A DNA stretch of 64,000 nucleotides from Membranipora membranacea (GCA_914767715.1 OU612068.1:27220001-27284000), one strand, 5' to 3'; shown: positions 38,093 to 51,842, counted from the stretch's first letter. Made by a program: numbers and translations. The notes: a model not told the origin generated them from the sequence alone.

Positions 38093-39033
38093 TAAGCATA
38101 CCAGCACTTCAAAAGGGTGTTCTAGTGATCAGACATACAAATAATGGAGTATGTAACATTGAAAAATGAATTGAATTGAATTGATGCTTTTTATGCCTTT
38201 AAACCTACAAACCTGTTGTTTATTTCAGTAATATTTTTACATGTAAGATGGTGATCGGTATATCTTCAATAATATATTAGTTGAACATCACTTGATTAGT
38301 CACACACAGATATTTGAATATTTTCAGGACTTGAGTGTACAAGATCCTAGTCCTAGTATCGTAACAAAATCGACATCATAAAGAGTTATCCACTCTCTGA
38401 TCAGTGAAATCAGATCTATGTTGTAGCGTGAGAAAACATGGAATTGATCTTTGCATTCTACTCCTTGGTTTCAAACACTACCGAGTTGTTTTCTATATAA
38501 ATATATATGAACTAACATGGTTAAGTGCAGTTGGTCAACCAGACCTTGAGCGATGCATTTGCTTGTGAATTGACAAGCAAATGGGTATGCCATATTGTTA
38601 GTAAAACCTACAGCAGCTGTCACTTTGGTCATGTATTTTGTGTAGGTCCGAATCTGGCCAAAAGGGTTCTAGTTTATAAGCCTATTTTGACAAAGGTTAA
38701 CAATCATGTACACTCTCAAGGAAAGGTTTTGTGAATCGCTCCAGATTGTACTTATGACAGTGATAGGTGCAACAGTCCACTATTGGGATTTTTAGCATCC
38801 CTTTTATCAGACAGCCTTTATTCAGATACCGCTTCATGTGTTCACAATTTATTCCAAACGCTTTGGCCATCAGTTGAAAACAATTCAGAACTTCATCTCC
38901 TACTTCTTTCTACCTCCTTCTCTAGTCTTGTGATTGCTCTGAGTTTTAGGCATTATGGTTCATTATAATAACATGATATTTATAGGTTTTTGTTTAGCCT
39001 TATTATAATCGATAACATTATACTATGGATAAG

Positions 39034-39865
39034 AAGAGTGCAGAACCCAACACTTTACCAACAATACGTGTTACTGAGGAAGGACGTCGCCAAAAAGCTG
39101 AATAGAACAGAGGATCAGGTGGAAACTGTACCTTTATAGCACGGTACCGATCAGGACACTGTGTCAAAAATCACATCAGGAAAGTTTGACAGAGGATTGG
39201 CAGGGAAGAATGGTAAGGCTCTGTTATCTTGTATTTTTTTTCTGAAACACAATATTATAATCTGCACCTTTTTTAACATGATAGTAATGCCTATCTATCT
39301 ACTGATCACTACCAATGAACCTTAGAAGCCGCAACCCTACCCAAAAAGTTCACTCTCTTCTATTGTGTTTTTGTCGCAATGGACAATAACAAACGGCAAA
39401 TTATGAGGGAGGTAGGTAGCACTGTAAAAGTGTAATCATTGGCTGTGCATATTTTTCTCAAAATGGTAATATACAGGCTATTCTCACTCCTTTGGATATT
39501 CCTGCATTGTGCTGTGCGAGAAAACATCCTAAAAGAATCCAGATGCTTACAGAATAATCAATATACTTTTTTTTTCTTCGTTCCTTCCAGCCACTATGTA
39601 TGGTGTAGGATCATACTTTGCTAGAGACTCTAGCTACTCATATCGCTACGCACAGCCGAACCCTAGCGGTGATAGATATATGATGCAAACAAAGGTTATT
39701 ACCGGAGAATGGGCACAAGGTTCCCAGGGAATCAAGGCTGCGCCATATAAAAGTAATCAGATTCATCAGTATGACTCTGTAGTGGATAATATGCAAGGCC
39801 CTTCTATATATGTCGTATTTCATGATGTGGCTGCATACCCCGAGTACATCATCAAGTTCAGATGA
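39034..39865 (+). pseudogene. PARP14-type ART catalytic fragment with a nonsense codon
   Basis: Two exons, about 39034-39212 and 39591-39865, match gene B's catalytic exons closely (RVQNPTLYQQYVLLRK; GVGSYFARDSSYS; DSVVDNMQGPSIYVVFHD; AAYPEYIIKFR-stop). In the first exon the Trp before the NAD-binding His is TAG (39137-39139), so VPL-stop-HGTDQD, and its acceptor is lost. The second exon is intact. The triad residues would be His (HGT), Tyr (SYFA) and Ile (PSIYVVF), the pattern of mono-ADP-ribosyltransferases such as PARP10. An AATAAA lies at about 39994. It is probably a decayed duplicate of gene B. Confidence 0.8.
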
Positions 39866-39869
39866 ACAC

Positions 39870-42800
39870 ATGTGGTTTGATTTAGTGATATTCATACTTT
39901 TCATTCCCTTTCTTCATAGTTTTTGCAAAGACAAATCAGAGCTTTTTGTGTTTTTGAATCTACACTTTAATTATCCCCCTTGCCAAAAACAATAATAAAT
40001 ATTTTCTATATTATGGGGGGGGGGGGGGGTGGAACAGGGATTCTCAGAATGACGACTGTCTTATTTCAACGGGTAGTAGTCCTGCTTTGTATCCGAGGGA
40101 AGATTCATTGTTCATACTTTGTTGACAAACTGAGAGACCTCAGATAGCTTTGTGCCATACAGGTAGTATGACTCAAATACTGGGCGATTCGCAGCCAAGC
40201 TGGGAAGGTTGGAAGATATGAGGTCAAATGTTAGCAAAGTGATCCAGCAAAAATAACCAGTCTATTATCATTTCAGTAGTTGTGTAGACCGGTCAGTTTT
40301 ATATATTCCACCTACTAGATTATAATATGATAAGGAGTGATTTATAGATACTATTTCATTTTTTGCTTGAGTTCGAGAGTTTCAACTATAGATGATGGGT
40401 TTTGAATAAATGTCGTTGTTTCAATCCAAACTGTTTTTTTTGAGTAATTAATCATGCCAATAAAGAAGTTGCTTTGAAAAGTTTTAATGTCATTTGATAG
40501 TGTTTACATATATGCTAAGGTAAGCTCCTTCCATCAGCCTGTTCGACGATCTGTACAGCCAAATCATTGTTTATGATAAACATATAATATGTGTATTCCT
40601 TAGATAATTCCTAAGGAAAGCCAGGGTTTGTCGACTGTATAACAGAAAAGACTGGAATCAACTCAATTTTTCGATAAACTGTGTGGTCACAAGTTAGGAA
40701 AAATAATCTTTTAGTTGAGGGGTCTGTGAATGAGAATTCAGTCATTTGTGTTTTATTAGTCAAACCTATTTACCTTTACTATGCAGACCAATATTTTCTT
40801 GTTTGTGCTTGAGAAGAGGTTGGGTATGCTAATATGACAAGAAATTATAAGCCTCCCAGCTTAATTATTGCAAAATTCCACAATATCAGACACAGTTATA
40901 GCTATTGTTTTCAAAAGTGCACCCTAGAGTGATGTTTTTCTTACACTATAGATGCATGATTGGTTTTATTACCCTCACCGACATAAATGCAGAAAAATGG
41001 CGCAATTCGTTCAATTATTGGCACATATACAAAAAATACAATCTTGTTGCTTTCCAATAATATTACGGTACAAAATAAACCTGCAACTAGTAAGGCCGAG
41101 TTTTTCTATCTAAACCTCAGATATATCTATATCATAACATAAACATCCATGTTAAATTGTTGAATTAAATAAAATGGTTAATTAAACTCAGATGATCTTA
41201 ACACAAACCGCATCCCAAAGCATTTGCCGTGAGAAAACAGCTGCCTTAGGGCAAGGCTGCAATTGCTGTGCCAGATTGCTTTCAGTTTGTAGGCAGAACA
41301 GAGCACACCTGCGATTCAACCAAACCTCAGTGGCTAACGGACTGCCTTGAGGGTGTTGCGCAGTGAACTTCCTGAGGTAGCCCTTAGGGGCAACTGTGTA
41401 AACTCTTGCTACAAATTCATTCTAGGGTTTAGAGCAGTTAATGTGCTAAAATAAAAATTCTCTAGATTTATTCACATTTTAGGTCTACTCTACTGCGGGT
41501 AGACCAGGTGTGGTACCCTGCAGAATGAAGCAGTCTGATTGTGGTGGTTTTGTGGCTTAAAAACTTATCATCTGCTATTTCCAAAATAACACTTCAACAT
41601 TCTGATCTACTGCATTTGACCTGCATTTGACCTGCATCAAATATTATGATCTATTGTTAATTCCGGGATTATATGTGCGCCCCTGGAAAGACCTCGGTCC
41701 TCCCCTTCACCTACAATGGTTGATGGAGCCACAACCTGTAAGGTTTCTCTAGGGGAACCTCTCTGAGCAGCTTAGATGGCTATGCAGCTGCGGTCTTACC
41801 AAGCCATCTCTGTCCTCATTGATACTGGCATGTCCCTTGTTAGCCAATGATTTGTCAATTCACCAGTGATATATTATAAATTATGGATTTATACTAAAGA
41901 CTTATTGTTTGGAGATAAATGCAATTATATCACACTCAGAAGAAGGATACGGGCCTGCCAAGATATTTGTGGTTTCTATTTTTGCTGAAAACAGCTTTTT
42001 CCTTCTTTGGCCATTGAAATTAAGTGAAGCATATCACACTGAGAAAACAATCAACACTGACCACATGCACCAAGGCGTGTGCAGTCATAACATGTTTAAC
42101 AATATCATAATTTTGACCCCCCAATGAGCCATCAGCGCTTTACTCCCACTTTTATCGATGGACTCACCAAATATGGCTTCGACCTGGAATATATTTTTGG
42201 CCTGTTTCACATATTGTTACCTGTTGATTTGTGGATCTCAGGCTTACTGTGACAATTTAAAGAGCAATAATGAGAAAATAATATCAATAGGTGTGTTTTC
42301 ATTCTACTAGTCTCTACTGGCAGCCCAAATAGGTCAGAACCATCATATGGGTGTCAATGAAAAATTTTGAGATATCTAGGTTTAAAAACTTGAACAGAGA
42401 AAATATCCTATTCACCGCTCTATATGCATAGCAGTGTCCTCAACATATATGGTGATTGGACAACAAATGCAGACATCAGCATTTCAAGGAAATCAAAATG
42501 TTAATTAATTATTGAAACATAAGTGGTATCTTTGATTTGAAAATAGTTCCCAGATTTGTTTGAGGGATAGCACTTTGCCAGTAAGACTATTTTCCAGTCT
42601 CCTCAAGCACCTTGTGATGCCAACCTAATTGATGATCGCTGTCATATTTTTTTAAAGTTCAGTTAGTTCATATACGTGAACTCTTGACTCTTTCATCTTT
42701 CAAACACAAAAAATGGAGTTTATACTCTTGAACTTACAACTATACTTCATTTTTTAATTCATCAATCAATCCTATATTTTTTGGGGTTTATATTCAACAT

Positions 42801-42960
42801 TTGTTTATTGGATCAAGTATTGGGTGTCTGTTACTAAACTACACTTCGATGAAATAGTGGTAACAACTAACTGTAAACGAGTCTGTCACACCAGTACGTA
42901 TACTTCACCATTACTGTATTTCATCATTCAGCGTCGATGTTGCTTGTTTGAAGTGAAGTG
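39870..42960. other. Intergenic region before gene B
   Basis: No exon is supported. It contains a run of about 15 G at 40016-40030, a small hairpin GGTCTAC...GTAGACC at about 41482-41505, and a short CTGCATTTGAC tandem near 41615. Confidence 0.45.
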
Positions 42961-44511
42961 AGCTAATATGAGCGAAGCTGCTGGAACCACTGTAGCTGCA
43001 GCAAGCGGGGATGGTGAAGATACTTGCGTTGATATTCTTAGCGAGTCTGCACCAGCCACATTGAGTAAGTTAAGTCTAGATTTAAATCACCATATTTTGT
43101 TTATTACTGCATTATCAAAGGCTTAAACTTAATGTAAGTAAATAAGACCACAGTGAGTGAAATATTTTACCTTCTTGTATGGCAATGCAGCCCAACAGCC
43201 CATTTTCACGCTGCTTAGTTGTCTATGCTTTCTAGTGATGACGAAATAACTTTATATCATGTGATAAGCCGAGCTTATAGACCTTATCAGGAGACTTTGA
43301 ATGTTTTAAAGTTGGTTTCACTATTTGATTTTGGCAAGATTTTCTCAAATCGCATCGGCAATCATTATTATCATTGATTGAACAAAAATGGTTGACATTT
43401 TCTAAATAACCCCTTCTAATCTCTATACGGATAATGCTTGAACTTGTTGTGTTGCAGTCTTCTCCTTGTATTGTATGCCAACAGACCAAATATAGTGATC
43501 ACCAACATTGGCGCACATGAATTGTGGCATTTAAAAGAAAATTGCAGGTATTTTGTCCCACTGACACAACCCCATTGCAAGCAGTAAACTATGATTCAAT
43601 ATTACCTTTAGACGTTTGCTTATGAGCAAGAAGATCCTACCAGAAAACTGCTGTCTCCAAGATTGATAGTTTAATAATATGATTCATAATATGGATTGAA
43701 CGAATCAGTGTTCATAAGGTAGTTGTTCAGTTGGTCAGATCAGAGTGACTCATGTTGAAGGGATACCAATAACAGCATGTCAGAAATTAACTGCAACATT
43801 GATCAACCATCAGGTGGCAAATAAATAACAGATACATAAACACAATTTATGAATGTCTAAAAACACATAATCAAAACATTTCTCAATAAGTAAATAATCC
43901 ACTGTACTTTCTGAGTGGTGTAAATGTTTTGTACTATTTTGTTACTCTACTACTCCTCCTGTCTCTTGTTTCTAAGGTAGCAAACACTGTTCATCTGTGT
44001 TTAATGTTAAAGTTTAAATTCTGCTGAAGTAAACAATTCAATCCTAGATACCAAAGCTCTACATCGACAAGCTATGAAAAGTTTAAATTCGCCATCCAAG
44101 CATTTCTCAGTCTACCCTCTGACTGACTGATATTGCATCAGTGTAGTGTAAGAAGGGGCATTTCCTTTTAATTTAGTTTGATTAACTAATTATCTAAATA
44201 AGTTTTGATTGTGGTCAAGTGTCTGCATGCTAAAACAATTGGTCTTAAACCATAAATTTATATTTATTGGTCAGTCACACACATAATGTACAGTATTAAT
44301 ACCTTACTCAAATCTCAACACAGAAATAGAGGTTTACAAATATCCAGAGGAGACCTGTGTATCAGAGCTGACGGATCACTTTGAGAAGGAATATGAGGCA
44401 GTGTGCCTAACAGACGAAAAGGAGATTGAGGATTTATTCAAAGCATCAAACATCACACCCTTGAGTTTCGCTTACCTGGTATGTTATACAGGTTGTGCCT
44501 AGAATGCGACT

Positions 44512-44768
44512 GGGGGGTCTTTCAATTAGAAAGAGTGATCCTTTACTAAAGCAAGTTATCACTATCACATCACTATCACATCGCTCAAAATTATCACTCA
44601 CTTGGTGTTTCAATTAGAGAAAATCACTCCCAAATCGCTCACTCAGAATGTATATAGTTCCATCAAGTGACTGAGCGATCTGAAAGCGAGACCCCTAGCA
44701 GGTATCGCTCACTCAGTGAGTGAGCGATAATATTGCGATTTCGGCTGTTTCTAATTGAAAGACCCCCC
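44512..44768. mobile_element. Hairpin MITE with GGGGGGTCTTTCAATTAG ends
   Basis: The terminal inverted repeat GGGGGGTCTTTCAATTAGAA pairs with TTCTAATTGAAAGACCCCCC across 257 bases. The interior has several ATCGCTCACTCAGTGAG-type palindromic motifs. It lies 34 bases after a gene B donor. No ORF. Confidence 0.85.
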
Positions 44769-46300
44769 TGGTAAGCTGACTAGTTGATTCGCCCTAGATT
44801 AGAAAACAAGTTTTTTGGCCTGAGAAAATAGATGGCTCGGTAAAGAATTTGCTCAATTTTGATGTTTATTGCAAGAAAAGCTTTCGCCTACTGGTCATAC
44901 ACATTTGACACATTGATCGTTCATCATATTTTATTATATATTTGCTATTACTCCATGGTTGAAACCTACATCCTTCTCTATATTAGAACTGTTAGAACTG
45001 AAAATATTTAGGCTTTCTCTTTTTAATCTCTCAACAGCAAAGGAACGAATAATGCAGCCAAGTGGTTGCAACATTTATCTCAGACATTTTCTACATCTCA
45101 CTGGATAACAAGTAAAAAGTTAAAAATAGCTAAACAATCAGGACTAAAAACTATGTATTTGGTTCTCCAACTCCCTACTTACATCAGGGAGATTGGGTCC
45201 CAAACTCCCTGCTTACATGATAAAAAATTATAAAAGAAACTTTTTAGAATAAGAGTTGTCTTTGCATTCTATAGCGTAAGTAAATATTGATCAACCAATC
45301 AGATTAATTCTGACCTTCAATTGCGAAATCATTGCAATTTGCCAACCTAATTTTTCCAAAATGCTTATAAAAATTTGCAAAATGCTTGAAAACGCTGAAA
45401 GGTACTTTTATCACAAAACGTAGTCCTTGGTAGCATAGGAATGCAGATCGTTCAACACTTGTCCTTTTCCCTATGCGTAAGGTACAATCTGATGATAATC
45501 AATGACAAGCTGCTTAAAACGTAGCCTGTCTTGACAAGACAGGCTATTTGAATCCCTGGTTGCCCTTGAAACACTGGGGCAGGAGATCTGAGTTATCCCA
45601 CCCCAACAAGGAGGTGGGCAACTTTGTCACACTGATCACGTGATATACTATTGCATGTACATACATTGCACATACTAATAGTGTAATCTCGAAATCAGTG
45701 TGCAACTTTGTTACTCTCATTAAATAAAAGTTGTAAGTTGAACAGGTAACAAGTTCATATAAAATCAACACAATGGTTTTCTGAAGGCAAGACCAGAGTT
45801 TTAGACCAACGAGTTACTCATTGTTTAGACTATCAATCAACAATGACAAGATTATGCAAGTAAACTGAAGCAAACACTAAAGATGCGTTTTTGATTACCT
45901 AATTAGATGAACAGGTGTTTGAAAAACCATAAATGCGTACAGCTAGCGTTTTGCGTATAAAACTCAATTACTGAATTAGTTTAGTGTCAAATAAGCGTTC
46001 ATAAACGCTTTATGCGTACTGTTGGCAAGTATGCAATATCAGTGATTCCTATATATAACATCAATTAAAATTCACATGCATAACAGACTTAGTAAAATAA
46101 CAAAATAGGACAATCCTATTCGTGCCTAGTCTACTAGTGCCTAGTCACAGTGACTACTAGTACTAACATAAGACTAGGCACGACGATTCCTTACTCTGGG
46201 CATTGAATATGGACAATGGGAGCCCAAGCCATCTAGTAGTTACTATGAAATGCGATAGGCCTATGATCAGGTACATGGTTGTTCAACAATACATACATAT

Positions 46301-46389
46301 CATAGGACTGCCGCCGCATTTCCTGACTTTGGTTGGGGTGGGTAGGTACCCACACCAGGCCCAAAGTCAGGTAATGCGGCAGTCCTATG
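46301..46389. mobile_element. CATAGGACT hairpin element, copy 1
   Basis: CATAGGACTGCCGC pairs with GCGGCAGTCCTATG, with inner CTGACTTTGG against CCAAAGTCAG. A related copy lies at 47225-47284. Confidence 0.8.
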
Positions 46390-47065
46390 ATACATATGCA
46401 ACACAATGTCTAGTACTATAATTTGAAAACTTTCATAGATGACAACTTTCCTTGCTCTGGCATACTTGCCAACCTGTACGCATAAAGCGTTTGTAAACGC
46501 TTATTTGACACTAATTGAGTTTTAAACGCAAAACGCTAGTTGTACTCATTTATGGTTTTCCAAACGCCTGTTCATCTAATTAGGCAATCAAAAACACATC
46601 TTTTATCTTTAGTGTTTACTTGGTTGTCATGGTTAAATAATAGTCTAAAAATCTGGTATTGGCTGCAGAAAACCATGATGTTGATTTACAGTTGACTTTT
46701 TACCTGTCCAAGTTTTGCATGAGCCAAATTGCAACTTTTCTTCAATGAGACACAACATAACTAGTAATCCATTGTAGAATATGGTGGTTCTGCCAACTTC
46801 AACTTTTCTTTAATCAGAGTAACAAGTTGTCTACCTCCTTGTTGGGGTGAGATAACTCAGATCTCCTGCCCCAGTGTTTCAAGGGCAAACCAGGGAGGAT
46901 GGGCAAACAGGGTTTCAAATAGCCTGTCTTGTCCAGACAGGCTAGGTTACAAACAACTTCTCATTTATTATTAGCAGATTGCACCTTACAACGCAAAGGG
47001 AAAAAGACTAATGTTGAGTGATCTGCACTCCTATGCTACTAAGGACTACTTACTGTGATAATAGG

Positions 47066-47090
47066 ATTTTTCGCGCGTAGCGCGAAAAAT
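47066..47090. repeat. Perfect hairpin ATTTTTCGCGC-GTA-GCGCGAAAAAT
   Basis: Eleven-base perfect arms around a three-base loop, in the right arm of the foldback element and missing from the left arm, so a later insertion. Confidence 0.85.
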
Positions 47091-47224
47091 TTTTTGGGGC
47101 GTTTTCTGGTCATTTGAGGCACCCTGGAGTTTTGTACTCATTTTTAAGCATTTTGCAAATTTTTGTACTCATTTTGGAAAAATTAGGTTGGCAAGTCTGG
47201 CTCTGGTCGTGAGTGTGAGATTTG

Positions 47225-47284
47225 CATAGGACTACTGCGGTCCCACCCACAAAGCCCAAAGTCAGGGAATGGAGTAGTCCTATG
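47225..47284. mobile_element. CATAGGACT hairpin element, copy 2
   Basis: CATAGGACTACTGCGG and GGAGTAGTCCTATG form the ends; the interior CCCAAAGTCAGGGAATG is shared with the copy at 46301-46389. Confidence 0.75.
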
Positions 47285-48789
47285 GAGATTTTGTCACTCT
47301 GAATCTCCCTGCCATTACAAAAAGTCTGGGAGACATGTCCCAAGACACCTATGAGAGTTGTATAACAAAAGGCCTTTTGTTTGGTGAACAAAGGAGTACA
47401 ATGGCAGGCAAAGTTTGCTTGTCTGAATGCATGTTGGGTGTATGTGATCGATGGTTGGGGAACGCATATGCTACGCCTCAGCTCTCCACTTTTGCTACAC
47501 TCCTTTGTGGGCATACACAATCCACCCGCTGCTACAATATGTAGGAACCACTGGTAAAGGGTACCTATTTTACAACTGTACTTTATTTTGTAATGGCTAT
47601 AGTAGTATTAGGGTTAGCACAATGTCTTGACACACTTACCATACTTACTCACAGGAGAAGATTGCAAGCAACAAAATTGACAAATTTTACATCTCTACCA
47701 GAAGCCATATTTTGATGCTCATCTGTTTGGGTCGACAAGACGATGCATAGTTTGTTATTTAGCTTTTAGGATCATGTCATTAAAACCATATGATTCGGTT
47801 TGTATCAGTAGAAGGGCAACTCAAACACTGGCTAATTGGATAAATCTAGATCTAGCCATCATAGGTAATTCACTATCAACCACTTTCCCAACATAATGTC
47901 ACACGACTACCATCATCCCAAGTAGGGTCTGAGGGTGTTGCATTTAATGTTGTTCACTTTCTTCAAAACCATATACTGTTCTAAAACTAATGTATTGTAA
48001 TTTTGCAAGCAAAATTGATATCTTTCTGTGGAGAGTTAGTACTCTATGCTTAGCAAAGCAAGCTCAGCACCCGAAATGGATCTTGAATACCGAATGGGTG
48101 CAAGGTTTAGTCCAATGAGCACTACTACCAAATCTACTTCAATTCCTTGCAATAATCCGATTACTGATTCTAACATTCTAATACCTTGTTATATAGGGGC
48201 TTTAAAAAGGTACAAGCAGAATCCTAGAGGTGTTTTTACATATTTCTGAGACAAGAGAGACCAAGTCAGTATTGATATTGGTGCAAAGAGTGGGTCTTGC
48301 GGGTCAGAAGCACAATTTAAAGAGATGAGAGATGGTCTTAGCACTCCAAGAGGTGATAAGCTGACTGCATCGCCGTTTTAACATATTGTTACATTTTTAC
48401 ATCTTGCAAAGTTGTGTTCCAATGAGCATAAGATGTGAGTTGTTGCAATTTATTTCAAGCACATATACAGGCACTTACATGTTCATGTACACAAGCACAT
48501 AATCAGCTATCGAGGGCATATCAAGAAGTGTGAACATGACAATGCTCTCCTCAGGAACGTGAAGCTTCCTGTTGATGATGCTATGTGGATCGTCTGGGCA
48601 CACCCATGTGATATACTTTATTTTAACTATTTCAAACCACTATCACAGACCATGAACAGTCGGCAATACTCACGCTATCCTTTTGTGTCCTTAACTGTCT
48701 TTTAATTCAATCACTTTCTCGAAGCCTAATCTGCCAACGTAATCCAATATGAATTTATTTGTCTATAATTATAGTTCAAGGTGCCTTTC

Positions 48790-48875
48790 TTTTAGTGTTA
48801 GGTATTGAACTCCAAAAATCGTGGACTAGACCAGTAGACATTTACCAGGAGATGGTTATTACACCTGGATAAGAT
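48790..48875 (+). pseudogene. Relic of a PARP pre-catalytic exon
   Basis: ACATTTACCAGGAGATGGTT encodes DIYQEMVITPG before a stop and resembles the intact DIYQEYVVAPGTLEF in gene B at about 51602. Only some 60-80 bases are recognisable. It is a third trace of the PARP family on this strand. Confidence 0.45.
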
Positions 48876-49349
48876 GAGTCCTTACTCGCTGCTGAATAAT
48901 GGTGATACAGTTTTAGTGCTCTGTTAGCCTCTTCAATGGGTCCGGCCGCCTAAGCCTAGAGAGCAATTTAGGCCTCTGCATATGAATGATACTGGTTTTT
49001 TTAGAGTTGTTAGCAGATCATTGATAAAGAATCACTGTAAAATTCATCTTGGTTAATGTACTTCATATATCACAACACAAAATTGTTTCTTTATAATCAT
49101 ACAACCAACTAACTCCTTGATACAACTAGGCAACACGGAGAGGAATTCCCCAACTTTGATGAATATGAGGCAAAATCTGAGTTTTTCGCTAATATTCTAA
49201 AATCCCTGAGTTGCCTGAGTTGAACCCAAAAACCTGAGTAACTCCGGCTAAATCTAAGTGGTTGAGAGCCCTGGGTATAGTAGAACAAATAATATCACTT
49301 TTATACTTCAACATAATTATGCTGATGAAATACTGATGTAATTTAACAG

Positions 49350-50829
49350 GGCAAGTGGCTAAGGCTCTTTTACAGAAGGGAGGCTATGAATTTTCCCTAG
49401 AGATCATGATGCTGTCTGACAGTGAGTACTTATAGTTTCTACCCTAATCAGTTTGAGATGAATGATGATGTTTACATACGCTATTCGGGCTTGGTCTTTA
49501 GTAACAGAGAAATATGTGTCAGGTCGTTTGACACACTCAGTACAGGGGTACCTGGCTGAGGCAAAGTTAGTTTTCAAAGGCATATGTGCGCTACCCTGGA
49601 TGTCATCATATTGTTTTAAACTATATGCATAGCCATTTCTACGCTACTACCTAAACATTCATAGCGAAAAATTGAATGATAAGGAATATAATGTTTTTAA
49701 ATCAATTCGGTCATCATGGAATTAGAAAGAGATAATTTTTAGGAAAATAACTGTGGTTGTATTGAAAATTACAATTTTGAGTATTGCTGATTTATTTCAA
49801 TGGGAATGTGAATGAATAATCTGCACCAGAGATGTGGGCATGTGGGTCGACTTGTTTTTTAGATCTGTGTACTTTTTGTTGATTGTGGTGTTTCTTGTAG
49901 GTTGTTTGGAGCGTTGGTGTTTTAGGTTGAGGAAAAGACATGGGTAAATCTTGACCCAAAATTGGGAATAGAGCGGTATAGGTAGATATGGGATCAATTG
50001 TACCATCAAGGCTCCCACAAAATGGTTCATGCCTAATTAGTGGGTTGATATTTGTAATCTTTGTCTTCACCAAAATATTTTGCTTTTTTTATCGTAGCCC
50101 CATCCATTAATGGAGTATGGGTCAGCTCAGCTGGGAACATGACTGCAAAATATATCATACACTTGGATTCCCAGATGTTTGGAGACTCGAGTTCAAAGTG
50201 GAATAAAGCCATTTCTGCATGTCTGGCTCAGTGCGACAAAAGAGGAGCTGCATCAATTGCATTTCCTGCACTTGGAACGGGTTGTTTTTTTTTTAAAGCA
50301 TTTTTTTCAGTAATGTTGCACACACCCTCAAATACACCAATCAAACTAAATCTGATGATTAAAATTTGTGATAAAGGTGCCCCTTTACAGGTCCACGTAA
50401 TTGGGTTTTTGTCATTTCTAATATAATCAGTTCAATCGAATAATGATATTTCCATATTCGATCAACACTATGATCTAAAAATATAAATTCCAGCATTGAT
50501 CTTGAATGTTCAAGTTAGATCGTGAGAATTGTAATTTGCAGTCCATAATTATGTTGTGAGCTGCTTTGTCATTTCCCTATTCTTTTGTAGGTCAGCTGAA
50601 CATACCTCCCAAGACAATGTCCAAATATATTTGGGAAGCTGTGAGCATATCTAAAGTAAGAACCCACAAACTTGCCTAAAGGCCATAGACATAGTCATTT
50701 TCCAACCAGCAATGGTCCATGACTTTGCAAAGTCTATGAAATCAGCAATAAAGAGCACGAATAAGCCTAAAGGTTTAATGGCCAGGATGTCTGATTGGTT
50801 CAGTTCCGGCATCAGTGTATCAACTGGAG
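49350..50829 (+). other. Gene B macro domain exons
   Basis: 49350-49421 gives GQVAKALLQKGGYEFSLE, the G-x-VA-AL-KGG helix of macro domains. 50098-50280 gives a strand and turn VSSAGNMTAKYIIHLDS and SIAFPALGTG, the phosphate-binding loop. 50591-50829 continues QLNIPPKTMSKYIWEAVS and IDIVIFQPAMVHDFAKSM, in two frames because one base is missing near 50655. Macro domains bind or remove ADP-ribose. The first strand with its D-x-I-V-N-A-A-N type motif is not found. Confidence 0.75.
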
Positions 50830-51842
50830 GTATGTAAAGATTAAAATTATGCATTTGACAATATGCACAGGGCTTCTGTAGTTGGTGCAAGTTTAGTGGT
50901 TGAGTGCCAAAGTGGAGAGAAAGCCCTCGACCACTGGGGAACTCAACCCAATATTTAAGGATTCCATACCTGTCATAACTTTAACTCATATGTCAAACAA
51001 CATTCAGTGATAAGCAAATGATTCCATCACAATATCAAACGCTACATCTCTCATCACCCTGTTCATTCTGATGGCTGATATTTAAAGGGTCAGGACCTGC
51101 TGCAGAAACTCTAACACTAGCAGCTGCTAGTCAGGGAAGAACTCTTCCCTCAAACTCTGCTGCGAGAATCTAATATGAGTCAATAAGTTTAGACATCTAC
51201 GCCAATTCCGAAGCCAACATTGATGAGTGTAAAAAGGAGCTTGATCTAAAACTAGAGAAAGCTTTGACTACTGAATTCTGGAACAAAAATCCAACAAATT
51301 CAGATGATAAGGAGCTCATCAAACAATTTACCCATGAGCAGGTTGGTCTGACAATTCTTTCTCTTTCTATAATTATGTAAATCAAAATAGACACCATTTC
51401 TATGTTTTAACCACAACATGGTTATAGGTTTACATGGTATTAATTGTTCACATGGTATTATAGTTGCCTGATGAATGAGACTTTTCATGTCGTTTCAAGA
51501 TTGCACTGCTGCACGAGAAGGCAATGGGGCTGCATGTCACTCTAGATATCAACATCAAACTAGTAAATATAAAGATTGGAGGGCGACCTGACAGCGCCTA
51601 AGGATATTTACCAAGAGTATGTGGTGGCACCAGGCACACTAGAGTTCATTCAAGTGGAATCTAACTTTTACAGGACAAGAGGAAATGTGCAGATTCAACA
51701 GGGAGTTTTAGAGGCAAGCTTTCAATTTCTGATCAAGTTTGATGCTCTTTTTTATCTTAAAATAATGAGAAAATAACTGTGTTCATATCCTTGACTTCCC
51801 CAAATGATTATCTTATAAGCTTAAATCACTTTTTATGAACAG

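Larger units (their letters stand above)
45339..47194. mobile_element. 1.86 kb foldback element with nested palindromes
   Basis: The left arm (45339-46031) and right arm (46462-47194) are inverted copies: TTGCCAACCTAATTTTTCC against its complement ending GGTTGGCAA; AGGAGATCTGAGTTATCCCA near 45580 against 46850; AAGCGTTCATAAACGCTTTA near 45995 against 46480. There is no transposase ORF. The centre holds independent palindromes at 46121-46182 (CGTGCCTAGTCT ends) and 46301-46389. The element lies in gene B's long intron. Confidence 0.85.

Noticed and set aside
47110-47520. 136-codon minus-strand ORF
   Set aside because: It starts outside and runs into the arm of the foldback element and the CATAGGACT hairpin, so the frame is made of repeat DNA.
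50655-50682. A 27-base micro-intron (GTAAGA...AAAG) rescuing the macro frame of gene B
   Set aside because: It is far below the smallest intron seen here, and a one-base loss in the A run explains the break and restores a macro-like strand order.
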